Assembly: GCA_013368375.1 (NCBI GenBank)
Contig: JAACJP010000004.1
Location: 930,001-994,000, forward strand
DNA length: 64,000 nucleotides
DNA from: Tricholomella constricta
Lineage: Eukaryota > Basidiomycota > Agaricomycetes > Agaricales > Lyophyllaceae
Direction of reading: 5' to 3'
The position numbers and the translations under genes were made by a program. The notes below the pieces were generated by a model that ran no database searches, was not told where the DNA came from, and was given only the letters and a program-made list of their open reading frames with translations. Every line of letters begins with the position of its first letter. The first letter of the stretch is position 1. Positions 1-10,532 of this stretch are shown piece after piece.

Positions 1-144
1 ACCGTGACGTTGACCCCCAAACGTGGACCTCTCATCTTCCAAGGACCCTCAGCGTTTTCCGTCATCTCGGGACCAATAAAGTCTTCCTGATTCTCCTTCC
101 CATCCCTACCGACAGAGCACATACCGCTCAGCGTCGGAACACTA

Positions 145-3100
145 ATGACTCTTAAGGCTTTATTCTATGCATATATCCTCGGAGGGATCACGTTCATTCC
201 TCTTGTGGTCGCCGGCCTTATCTTCTTCACCATATACACCTCGGTTCCAGTCGGTGATGACGACGTGACCAAGAAAGCGAGAGGGAGACCAGAGGCAGAG
301 AGTGCTGAGGCGGGTGGCACATCGTCGGACACTGAGGGTGCACAGGCACTGGCGGTCGAGACAAACGATATTCCCCGCACCCGGAAAGGGTGGCTCACCA
401 TGCGTCGGACGTTCGAGGAATCGAGCTTGGACGCCGGCTATGTTTCGGTTGTCCGTTCGTTCTTGGACGCGCGATCGAAGGATCCGAAGCGGTCGCGACC
501 AAAGGACATGTGGTATGTGGTCTTGAAGGGCAAGGTGCTTTACCTCTATGAGGATGAAGAGATGACGGAATGCGAGGCGGCGGTGGAACTGGGCGGTCAT
601 GACGTAGTGATCTACCCCGAGGGCCTTCTGGACGGAGAGCTATTCGCGAAGCGAAATGCAATTTGTCTGAAGCCCAAGAAACGGGAAGCGGAAAAGCTCA
701 CGCCTAGCGCAACGAAGGAGATGAAGTTTAGAGGTGACGGTGTAGATGCAGAGGCGGAGCAGAAGACAGCGAACCCAAAACCCCAGGAGAAGGAGTGGGA
801 AACATTGCTGGAGGCGGAGAGGACAAAGCAGGAAGAGCCTCTCAATCCGTCAACTCCGTGGTTCATCTTCGTACGCTCCAACATAGAGATGGAAGACTGG
901 TATTTCGCGTTGGTGCACGGATCAGACCACCCCACCAAAACGCCCTCGCTGGCTCCATTGCAGCCAATATTTCTGCCTTCGGACATGAATCATCTTGTAA
1001 CGACCTTGGACGAGCAACCGGATGTCATTCCTACTCGCTGGCTGAATGCTCTTATCGGCCGGATATTCTTCAGTTATTACCGGACTCACACACTGGAGGC
1101 TAATATCATCGGTAGACTCATGAAGAAATTATCGAAGGTCAAACGCCCAAACTTTCTGACCGACATCGTTGTCACCGAAGTTTCTGTCGGTAACAAAGCG
1201 CCAACCTTGAGCAAACCGATGTTGAAGGAACTCACCAAGGAGGGCGATGCGTCGATGGAAGTCCATTTCCAATACAGAGGGGAGTTCCGGATTACCATCG
1301 AGGCGACAGCCAATATCAACCTTGGGACGTTCAAATCTTACACCGTCAAGTTGGTTCTTGCTGCTGTTTTGAAGGAGCTTGAGGGCAATCTTTTAATTAA
1401 AGTCAAGCGTCCACCGAGCAACCGCATCTGGTATGCATTCACGCAAACACCGCGAATGGTGCTAGAGGTCGAGCCTATTGTCAGCGATCGACAAATTACA
1501 TGGGGCATGATTCTGAGCACAATCGAGTCGAGGCTTAAGGAAATTGTAAGTGCAAAGTTTCAATCAAGTGAATTTGTTGCTTATTTCTTTCTAGATCCAA
1601 GAGTCGGTGGTCATGCCCAACATGGACGATATCGCATATTTCGACAGCTCAAAGCACCAACATCGTGGCGGAATTTGGCAAGACGCGTCTCGCCACGAAC
1701 GACCCGCGACTCTCCCCGCCGAGCCCGGAGCAGTTGACGACACGAAAACGGTTATCTCTCTTCCGCCATCTGACGCTCCTCCTATGGTTGACGAAATACA
1801 CCCCGCCCAGGTTTCACAATCTGCGGAAGAGCTCTCATTACCAGCGCCAATACTAGCATCCGCGCCGTCACTCTTGAATGGACCAACCATTGCTTCCGCG
1901 GAGGAGGAGGCCCCTGAGCTACCTCTTTTGCAGAATCGTCGTCGTTCATGGTTTTCTAGTGTCAGAAGCGAAGGCTCAGCTGCGCGGAAAGGCGCGTTTC
2001 CTGATCCCGATGATGAACATGATGGCGACCTTCACCGTGGACGTTCAGTCGAGTCGGACAAGGGTAGCATTGGCGCACCGAGATCTCGGTCGACACCTCA
2101 GAACTCGGACGCAATGGACACAGATAATGGGGATCAAAGTCCAGAGATCGATGATTCTTCGCTGCTAAATACCTTTCTCCAACCACAAGCACCGCGTCGA
2201 TCATCTTCACAACACTCCACCAAACGCGATCATGCGAAATCAATATCTACGGACTCTTCAAAGAGTGCACCTGACTTCAACGCCTCTACACCTAGAAAGA
2301 CGTCAGGCACCAGCACTCCATCCAGCCCCAACTCCTTCCTCTCGACCCTCAAGTCGCGCGCAGGGGATAAGCAAGCGCTCAGCAACACCGCCAAGGAGGC
2401 GATGCGGAAGTGGGGCGTCAACTGGGGTATGCGGAAAGACTCCAATGGCGATGACGCCTCTGACCACGGCTCGATTGGGTCGGCCATCGGCTCACGGTTG
2501 CGACCAGACGCTAATTTCGGCGTGGCGACCAAGGCGAGGGCGAGTTATGCTGAGGTGCGGGCTGCTGTGGCGGAAAGGAAGGGCAGGAGCGCTGGTGGGG
2601 ACAGGAGCTCGGGCACCACTGATGAGGGTGGTGACCTCAGCCGTTCGTCGTCGCCTGGAACGATGTCTGTGCCCTTGCCGGAAGGGTCGCGAGGAAAGGC
2701 ACGCGCGACGAGCAACCCTTGGTCGGGGTCTGAGCTCGCGCCGCCCGAGGACGCGTCCCCAGACCCTTCGCCATTCCCTGAGAGTGTCGCACTGTCTATT
2801 TCTGCGAATTCCGCATCCTCGACGACATCAAAGCGCGTGTCTGTGGGCGAGACAGCTGGGGGCTCACGCAACTCCTCTCCGTCAGTTTCACGGACAAACA
2901 CTGAAGGGGATGCTGTCATGACGAGTCAGCCGTCAAAGCCCATTCACGTCGTGCAGCCCAAGGCGAAGATGATGACGATTCCCGGCATCCATGCAAGCCA
3001 CCGTGGCGAAATCATGTCGATGGGCTACGCGCCACCGCAGCCACCTTCCATGGTCCAACCAGAAGGCAAATCCTCGTCCATCTACCGCTTGTTCAAGAGT

Positions 3101-3646
3101 CCAGCGTCATCTGTGTCTGGCGATCAGCAGCCGCTGCAGCAATCACTCTCCCAACAATCTAATACACAGTCGTCACAAGATAACACCATTTCGCAGGTGA
3201 TCGAAGGTCCCAAGGACACATTAACCCTGGCTCCTCCACCACCGCCGCCCAACGTCAATGCCAATACGACAACGCTTTGTTCGCCGCATCAGCCGCTGTC
3301 TCCGCGCGTACCACCTCCGCTGCCACCGCGCTCCACGCCTTCACCCGCCGTGTCTCGTCCGCCCATTGAGGCGCCGACAATTCATGCTACCCCGCCGTCC
3401 GCCGAACAGACACTCAAGTCAATCGCCACGAAGGACCAGCGCAGTCGTCCGTCGTCGTTCGACGACGGAGATAGTGGGAATAATGGGCACGGCGATAGCG
3501 AATCGCCCGCCACCACTTGCGACACAGAGAATGCAAATGCTCCGGATCATTCCCGGGAGACGCCCGCGACGCCCTCGAAACCACTTGCAAATCCTGGACC
3601 CCCATTGCCCCCGCGTCGCGTATACGTTGCAGACACGCAGGCTTAG
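145..3646 (+). CDS. NVJ2: SMP-domain/PH-domain lipid-transfer protein, NVJ2-like
   Basis: Two exons, 145-1545 and 1595-3646, joined in phase 0 by a 49-base GT-AG intron, give about 1,150 aa. The protein starts with one hydrophobic segment (about residues 5-32), which suggests a membrane anchor in the ER. A PH-like region follows (about 115-270, with a charged insertion before the [11 protein letters not shown] strand). Next comes an SMP domain (about 285-475, including [12 protein letters not shown] and [16 protein letters not shown]). The C-terminal half is Ser/Pro-rich and disordered, with polyproline runs such as LAPPPPPP. The order TM-PH-SMP is that of yeast Nvj2 and animal TEX2, which move lipids at ER-vacuole or ER-Golgi contacts. 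Family membership is clear from the order and motifs; the contact site in this fungus is inference. The start at 145 is the first Met before the hydrophobic segment. Confidence 0.85.
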
Positions 3647-3919
3647 GCTAGTAGGCCAGGTGTTAAAATTTGGTTACGCTACTGTTCTACGTTCTTAATT
3701 CTCCAGGCTTCCTGGTCACACGTCGCATTGGTCTGTACACCCACGCTCCATTCAGTCATTCAACCTGCCATTCATTATTCACTCCGTCGCATGAGGATTG
3801 TCCGTGTATCATATCATAAATCATATTGCCTATCTATCTACGCCTGCCCTTTTGAAGAGAGAGAAAAATTGCACCTGTCGACGTAAGTAAGGGTGGGAGT
3901 GTCATTCGTGCTTCGCGCG

Positions 3920-4156
3920 TCAACTATTTGCAGGGCATGCCGTCAGGACCGTGAAACCGTTTTTGGCGAGCAGACACAGCATCGCTGACAAGCGCTCAGG
4001 CCTGATCTTGATGTCGTCCGCCCAGTGGGTCTTGTTCATATGGTTTTGAGCCTCAAGGCCGGAGACATGTCCCAAGATGTCAGCGGGTCCTGAAAGTACG
4101 TGAGGAAAAGCCTCGGGGGGATCATGATGCGACGGCGGGGTGGCGGACGTTGCCAT
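3920..4156 (-). CDS. Small conserved-looking hypothetical protein, 78 aa
   Basis: An uninterrupted minus-strand frame begins MATSATPPSHHDPPEAFPH and ends with TACPANS before TGA. The composition after residue 25 (HVSGLEAQNHMNKTHWADDI, then RPERLSAMLCLLAKNGF) looks like a folded helical protein rather than random reading. The open frame continues upstream of this Met to 4291, so a longer first exon is possible. It sits tail to tail with the SMP-domain gene, 273 bases from its stop. I do not recognise the family and assign no function. Confidence 0.45.
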   Translation of the reverse strand: MATSATPPSHHDPPEAFPHVLSGPADILGHVSGLEAQNHMNKTHWADDIKIRPERLSAMLCLLAKNGFTVLTACPANS

Positions 4157-4648
4157 GTATACGACGACGTGCAGCAGGTGCCGGCCAGGCGGGGAAACAC
4201 TGTGTCCGAGCGTGTTCAAATGGGGGTCGTTTGTGCAGGCGGTGATGTCGTTACGGCGTGTGGGCGTGCGTTCCCATTGGCTGCACCCCAAGGTTGGCTT
4301 GTGGAGCCAGGTTGGGAGGAGGGAGCCTCGGCGGGTTACAGCCTAAGTTTCTCCAACAGGGGCGGTGATCTTCCCTGCTTAGCTACGTGCAGGTGGATGG
4401 GATCAGTACAGCTGGGTCTGTGATATACCTGCTCTTGTTGTGTATACCATACGCCGCCAGCCATCAATCCACAGGGCACACGCAGAGACGCCAACCTAAA
4501 ACCGGCAGAGTGTGCGATTGTAGTTACATGTCTGGTTCGGGCCGACCAGGTAATGCCCCGCGCCAAAAGCTGCGTGATTCTCAAAAGTTCCACAGCTGAT
4601 TGTCTTTTAGTTCGACAGACACTCGACAGTTGCTGTTGAGCACTTCTC
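4157..4648. other. Intergenic stretch between divergent genes
   Basis: This stretch lies between the start of the small minus-strand frame and the start of the next plus-strand gene. Short frames exist on both strands but none resembles a protein. It probably holds both promoters. I see no clear TATA box or repeat. Confidence 0.5.
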
Positions 4649-7600
4649 ATGACGACGACAACGACAACGACAAGCACATTCGTGACGACGACGATTGGGG
4701 GAGGACAAGATGTGATCTGGGAAGGAGGAAGCACGAGCAGGAGTCCGCACTCGCTGATTATCTCGCCGAATCTCGACGCGCTGCTGGAGTACGACGAAAA
4801 GGTGCGGGGTGTGTGGGCGACATCGGCGACGCGTGAAGTGCCACAGTCTGGGCTGCCAGTAACTGTGGGACTGCCGCCGCCGCCACGACGGAACTCACGG
4901 AAAGCGCAGTCGCCGAGGTCGCCTACGTCGCCTAAAGTAGGGAGCCCGCTAATGCAGGAGACAAAGGCGAGGTTTACGGCGGAGGAGAACCCGTATATCA
5001 ATCCGGGACCAAAGGTGGAGGAAAGGGAGACTCGTGATTCGTCGGCTGCAGGGGCTGATGAGATGGCAGCAGTGGTTGGCAGCAGCGTCGATACGCTGCA
5101 ACCGTCCAATGTTTCCCAACCATCACGCGTTGACAAGTTGCTTGGCATCGGTAAATTGCCCTTTGCTCTCTTCATCGACCCCAGCGTCTCCAACAACCCT
5201 CGCCCGCCTCTCAATAATCTGCGCGAACGAGCCCGTGCCAAGGGTAAGCTGCTCAAGCTTAAAAATATTACCGGTGCGTTCCCTATGAAACATAACGACA
5301 ACGTAGCTAATGCGATTGAATTAGCAGACAGTAACCAGCGACCACAGATGCGCCAAGTCAACGACAAGCTCGTGCTGGACATCCGGCGACGGTCAACGTC
5401 GTCCGTCAGCGGAGTCTGGACGCCACCAGGCTTGGAGGGTCCCCAACGACGACCCTTGCTTTCCCACGGCTCGCGGCGATCGTCAACGTCCTCGTCCTCG
5501 TCTACGACCACATACGGACCTGCCTCCACCATAGACCCCCGCATCAGCATATCCAGCACCATTTATCCTGCATCCTCAGCCCACTCTCACCCGCATGCTA
5601 TGTACTATTCTGTTGACCCTGTCCCTATAATGCCTTCCAACCGCACATCCTCTCTCCAGCCGGCCTCGCCAGTCAACGACCGCAACAACGACCGCCAGTC
5701 CTTCATGGACATTCTCTCGCCTGCCGTCCCCCAATTTACTCTTCCCGAACTCCACCACCACCGCACTCACTCCCAGCCCCCGTCCCGCACCTCCTCTCCG
5801 AAACCACCCTTACCGACGGCCCCGAAGCCCATATTCAACAGATCATCTCCCAAGATCTCACCCCAGCACCGGTACGATGAGCCGAAGCAGCTGTCGACCA
5901 AGTTACCTCCAACAACAAATTTTCTTGATCTCGATGAACGCTCTGATCTCATCAGGAAAAACCGCAAGCTTGCCCAGGTCTTTGGCCAGCCCCCGGGCCC
6001 GGATGCCTTCCCTCAGCAGCAGGAATCTTCTCGCTCCACCAAGGCCCCCGTCTTGCCTCCGATATCTTCTAGTAACAGTCGACATGAGCGAGGTGCGGCA
6101 GCCAACCTTGACCTTGCCATAAATCAGCAGGGTGAATGGTTGCCTGCCTTGGAGTACATGCAAATTCATGCCCGAAGGCACTCTGAACCCCTTAGTCCCG
6201 AAGATCTGTCATTTTTCAACGCCTCGACGAGATCTTCTCCTTCTCCTGATGCCGACATCCACGCACAAGACGAAATTAGGATGTCTTCTCCGACGTCCTT
6301 CATCGATCTGTCAGATGACCTCGGCTCGGCCACTCTCGCCACGCCGAACAAGGCCGCTCCACAAACTCGTGGCCGGCGCCCGTCTTCGCCCTCTGCGCAA
6401 TCACTATTTGAGAACATGTCCCCAGAAGAACAGGCAGAAGAATTCCGCAGGCGCAAGCGCGATAAGCTTGCAAAGGTCCATCGTTTCCTTGGTTCCCGCG
6501 TCCCTGTGAATCTCGTCCTGGGCTTCAACGAGTCTGAACCTTCGCTGCCCCCCGTCGAGCCAAACATGGTCATGGCGACATTGCCCGAGAACGAAGAGGC
6601 GACGAGGAAGGCGTGGCTAAGACGCAGACGGAGCAGCTCGGCCGCTGCTTATAGCTCGACATGGTCCGATGAAGTCGACAGGATTAAGGAGGACCTCAAC
6701 ATGAAGGAGAAGGCGATCAACGTCCGGCGGGCACAGAAGATGGAGAAGGTATGCACACTTTGCTCATCCCAGTGATCGTCTTGCTGACGAGCTATGTAGG
6801 TCTTTGGCGTTGCGCCCCCGCAGACGCTCTACCACACCCGCCGCTCACCCTCCCCGTCGGTCTCCAATTCAGCCGCTATCACTGGACACAAGATGATCTC
6901 GGGCTGGACATCGCCCGGCGAGAGCCTACCACCCGTGACTGGTCTGCGCAATCCTAACCGCTCGTCCTACTCGAAGCCGAAGAGGTCCAAGGACAACCGG
7001 CCAGGGACGTCAGAGTCGAACAAGGCGCTACTGCCCAAGGAACACAGCGACTCCCGGGACCGCGACTTCCAAAAGCGGACGTCGATCGTGTATTCGCATT
7101 ACCAGGATTCGCTCAACTCGCTCAATGACATTATTGATAGGGTACGTTTACTCCAAATTTGATTTTCATTGGCGCTCAGTCTCACCTTTGCCTGTGCAGG
7201 ATGACAGAGAGTCGCTCGCGGAGCTCCATGAGTACCTTAGCTCAGGCGACATGACCATCCCCCCACCATTGCAGCCCTTCACGCGCACCTCCACCGGCGG
7301 CACAAGCGGCGATCGCCGCCTTTCCAATGCCTCTTCCGGCAAGTCGGAGCGCCGCCGTTCGCTCCCTGCGCGCACCTCAATCATGTCTATCGGGTCTGAT
7401 TACAGCATCTCCTCGCCACGCCCCGAGGTGACAGACTTCCAGGCGCGCAGGCGCCGCGCGGCGAAGCTCACGCAGTTCTTTGGTGTGGACTATAGGGAGC
7501 TTATCACGGATGTGCTGGAGAGCATTGAGAGCGGCCTGGAACATGAAAGGAAGCGCGGGACGCTTAATCCTGAGGAAGTCGAGGTAAGGGCTTTTGATTT

Positions 7601-7707
7601 TCATTGTGGTAGGGCGGTGATGCTGACTTGCCTACCATCCCTGCGTTTTGCAGGATCTGTTGTCGCGCCTGAGAAACCTCCGAACGAAGCGCGGTGGGGG
7701 GTTCTAA
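4649..7707 (+). CDS. Large disordered protein with two FLG/FFG helix motifs, unknown function
   Basis: Four exons, 4649-6748, 6800-7141, 7200-7583 and 7654-7707, join in frame to about 959 aa. An in-frame stop lies just upstream of the Met at 4649. The protein opens with a Thr run and is rich in Ser, Pro and Arg for most of its length. Two short ordered pieces stand out: RDKLAKVHRFLGSRVPVNLV near residue 610 and RRAAKLTQFFGVDYRELITD near residue 890. They resemble each other (basic start, KL, then F[LF]G). The last 70 residues (IESGLEHERKRGTLNPEEVE, then LLSRLRNLRTKR) are predicted helical. I do not recognise an enzymatic domain. It may be a scaffold or signalling protein, but that is a guess. 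The intron signals are canonical. Confidence 0.7.
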
Positions 7708-8157
7708 ACTCTCTGCATGGACCACACACACTAACTTGCTATCATTCCTTGTTTCTTTTCTTTGAAGTCATTCAGACTTTCGTTCTATTTTTGTAATGCT
7801 AATTTTCATCGTCTTCGGCGGGCATCGTACACGACTACCTACATAGGACTTGCCTTCGCACACACTCCCTCTCCTCTTATCCATGCGTTCGCCTTCATCG
7901 ATCTACCCAAATTCATCTACATCTCATCTTCATGCCCAAGTTATGAAATTTCAGGAACGATTTTTCTTCCACAATTTTTGCCACCTTCTGGCTGTACATC
8001 GTACTAGCATCTGTAACAAACTCTGCTTCTATCACCGTGTATAGATAGAAATCTTCTCCCACTGAGTGTGGCTTTCGAAAGTAGGGAGGTCTCTCGGGAC
8101 CGACGATCGCATCCCACGGTCACCGACGCGTCGGCACCTTCTCAGGCCTCGACAACC
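7708..8157. other. 3' region of unknown gene and EXO5 promoter
   Basis: This is a 450-base gap between two plus-strand genes. It is pyrimidine-rich (many CTTC and CATC runs at 7860-8010), as is common just upstream of fungal start codons. No gene is seen. Confidence 0.5.
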
Positions 8158-10399
8158 ATGTCCAACGCGTCCGATGACGAGTACGCCGCGTTCGATTTCT
8201 CCGAGTTCACAGCCGAGGACCTGCAGCAGATAGATGCCGATATCGCACGCAAGGCGCAGGGCGGTCCCCAGATTACGATCGAGCTCGAGCCCGAGCCCGA
8301 GCCCTCTGCAGTGGACATCACGGTGTCTCAGCCTCCCGAGCTAGCGGTGGCGTCCAGCTCAAAGGCGGCGGGGAAGCAGCGAGCCACTGCCGATGCTGTC
8401 CCAAGTCCGCTGGAGCACTTCCGCTATGGTGTGCTCTCGGTGACAGATCTGGCGTCCCTTGCATGGTGCGCCGCGCTTCGTTGGACTGTGGATGTGGTGC
8501 TGACGATACTAAACGCGGATGCAGGTGTGAAGTGCAAGTTGATTATGGCCTGCGCCAGCGGCGGTCAAGGCCCGTCGCGATGCGCCCGGCGTCGTTCGTC
8601 TCTGCGCAAGGGAAGGAGATATTTGTCGAGAAGGCTGTTGCGGAGCAGAATGAACAAATCACGAAGCAGGGAAGGGTGAGTTGCTTGTGCTTATGCTTGC
8701 GTTATTTCTCTCTTCTTGCGCTGAACGCCTCTGAAAAGGCGGTCCATAAACACCTGGAGCATGAGATTCGGCCAAAGGAGCTGCAGGTGGACGTTACCTC
8801 GGAGGAGGAGCGCTGGGCCTTGCGGTGTGGGATGCAATTTTCGTTGACTGTGGGTTTACGGCTAATGGTCGTCCAACTGCGTTTAGGCTTGTCAATATGC
8901 TGGCGAGTTTGGACTGCATCGTTCTCGAGGGCTTTACTGTGAGCCATTGTATCTCAGACCCCTCTTCGGACGTGACGCTGACAGCTCTGTGCATTATAGC
9001 GTGAAATGCCAGTTTTTGGAATACTACAGGCTCAGGTTGTTGTTGGCGTCATAGTCAGTGCTGATCTATTCAATATTGCGCGAATTTGACGCATTGATGT
9101 ACATAGGATGAAGTTGTGAGACGGCCTCAAACAAAAAGCACGCCGCAGAAGCGCCCCCATGGTTCATCTCCAGCGACACCCAAGTCGAAGAAGCCAAGAA
9201 GGTCACCGTCGCCTTCCCAGCCCTTGATAACTGAGTTCCTTCCTGGCTCGCAAAAGGACAAGATCTCGGCTTCTAATGGCGACTCCGAACCGAGTGAGAT
9301 CGAGGGAACCTCTGCGCCACTCTTAGACGAAACTTCAGTCGATTCTCCGCCGTCGCAAAACATTCTACATCTCATAGACACAAAAACAAGACGCACAAAG
9401 ACCCTCCCGTCACATGAGGATACCCTCCCATCGCGGATACAACTAATGTTATACTACCGCCTATTGTTGGACCTGACCTCAACCTCATCCCCTTTTGATT
9501 TTGCATCCTTTTGGAGACGGCTGGACGTAAATCCTTCCGCCTCTTTTTCAAATACGTTCTTGGTCCAGGCAGGGCTGATCACAGAGGACGACAGGTGGTC
9601 ATTCTCGTGCTTGAACGACCTCGCACAGTCTTGGGTGCAAATGGTACAGGCACTGGACGTTGCTGGGATTGACACGGCTTTGCAGATTATTTATCGGCTG
9701 CAACCTCGGGGCTATCGCCGGAAGTTCAAGAATAAAGACAAGGGGAGGGCGAGAGCCCAAAACAGTCTCGTGGCACAGGAGGACCTTGATCTTGCTAGAG
9801 CCATAGAGGCCAGCTTGCTTAACGTTTCTCGTGATCCAAGCAGAGAGTTCAATACTCCAGACATCTTGGAACCGGATACCAATGGTGTTATACCTTTAAT
9901 TACCTCAGTAGAGGACGCAGCCTTAGTAGTGGAAGACCCACCAAAGGCACCCAAGCCGAAGGCTGTGTCATCCGAAATGGAAGCCACCAGCACTAGCATT
10001 GGTGAATATGGCGTTTCCCTCTTCGCTGACGACATTTGAACTGAGTATCTACCAATAGACCGTCCCATTTCCACTGAAGGAGCATATCCACTCCTGCACG
10101 ATAATTCAGACGACGACCTAGAAATCCACGATATGCCGATAATCGGCACTATGGAGTTCAAATACGAGGAGCCGATGCTGAATAACCATCTTGTGCGAGC
10201 ATTGCAGTGGTGGAATGGTTACAGGGAACCTCAGGGCGTGTCGTTGGAAGACTCCCGGAGATGCCGGTGGGTTTGGCTGCTCATCAAGGCATACCTTCCA
10301 CTTATTCCTGTACCTAGCTCGTGTGAATATGAAAACCACTGCGAATGGCGAGAAAAGAAGGCTCTGGAAATAAAAGAGCGTGCACAAGGCCGAAAATAA
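8158..10399 (+). CDS. EXO5: Exonuclease V (EXO5/DEM1), Fe-S RecB-like nuclease
   Basis: Eight exons (8158-8465, 8525-8675, 8739-8824, 8887-8938, 9000-9053, 9107-10001, 10059-10266, 10318-10399) add up to 1,836 bases, giving 611 aa in frame. Signature pieces are GVLSVTDLASLAWCEVQ with the first cluster cysteine, then REMPVFGILQ and VVVGVIDEVV with an acidic nuclease residue. LIDTKTRRTKTLPS supplies the D-x-K motif, RIQLMLYYRLL the Q-x3-Y motif, and RCRSCEYENHCEW the other three cysteines of a [4Fe-4S] cluster. EXO5 degrades single-stranded DNA and serves mitochondrial or nuclear genome maintenance. There is an insertion of about 60 charged residues after the VIDEVV motif with a possible nuclear signal (KSKKPRRSPSP). 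The introns at 8676-8738 and 10267-10317 are multiples of three without stops. Confidence 0.92.
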
Positions 10400-10532
10400 G
10401 AGTCCACAACCGAGTTTCAGATATTTTTGTACTTTTTTGGATGAGGGCTTTGTATTTATTTCAAACAGGTGGAATACTAGATTTTAGATTCTAACGCTGA
10501 AAAAAAAATGCGCCCATCATGTCTATTCACGC

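Noticed and set aside
10037..10039. Stop that would truncate EXO5 before the C-terminal cysteines
   Set aside because: It is inside an intron (10002-10058); splicing restores the Fe-S motif.
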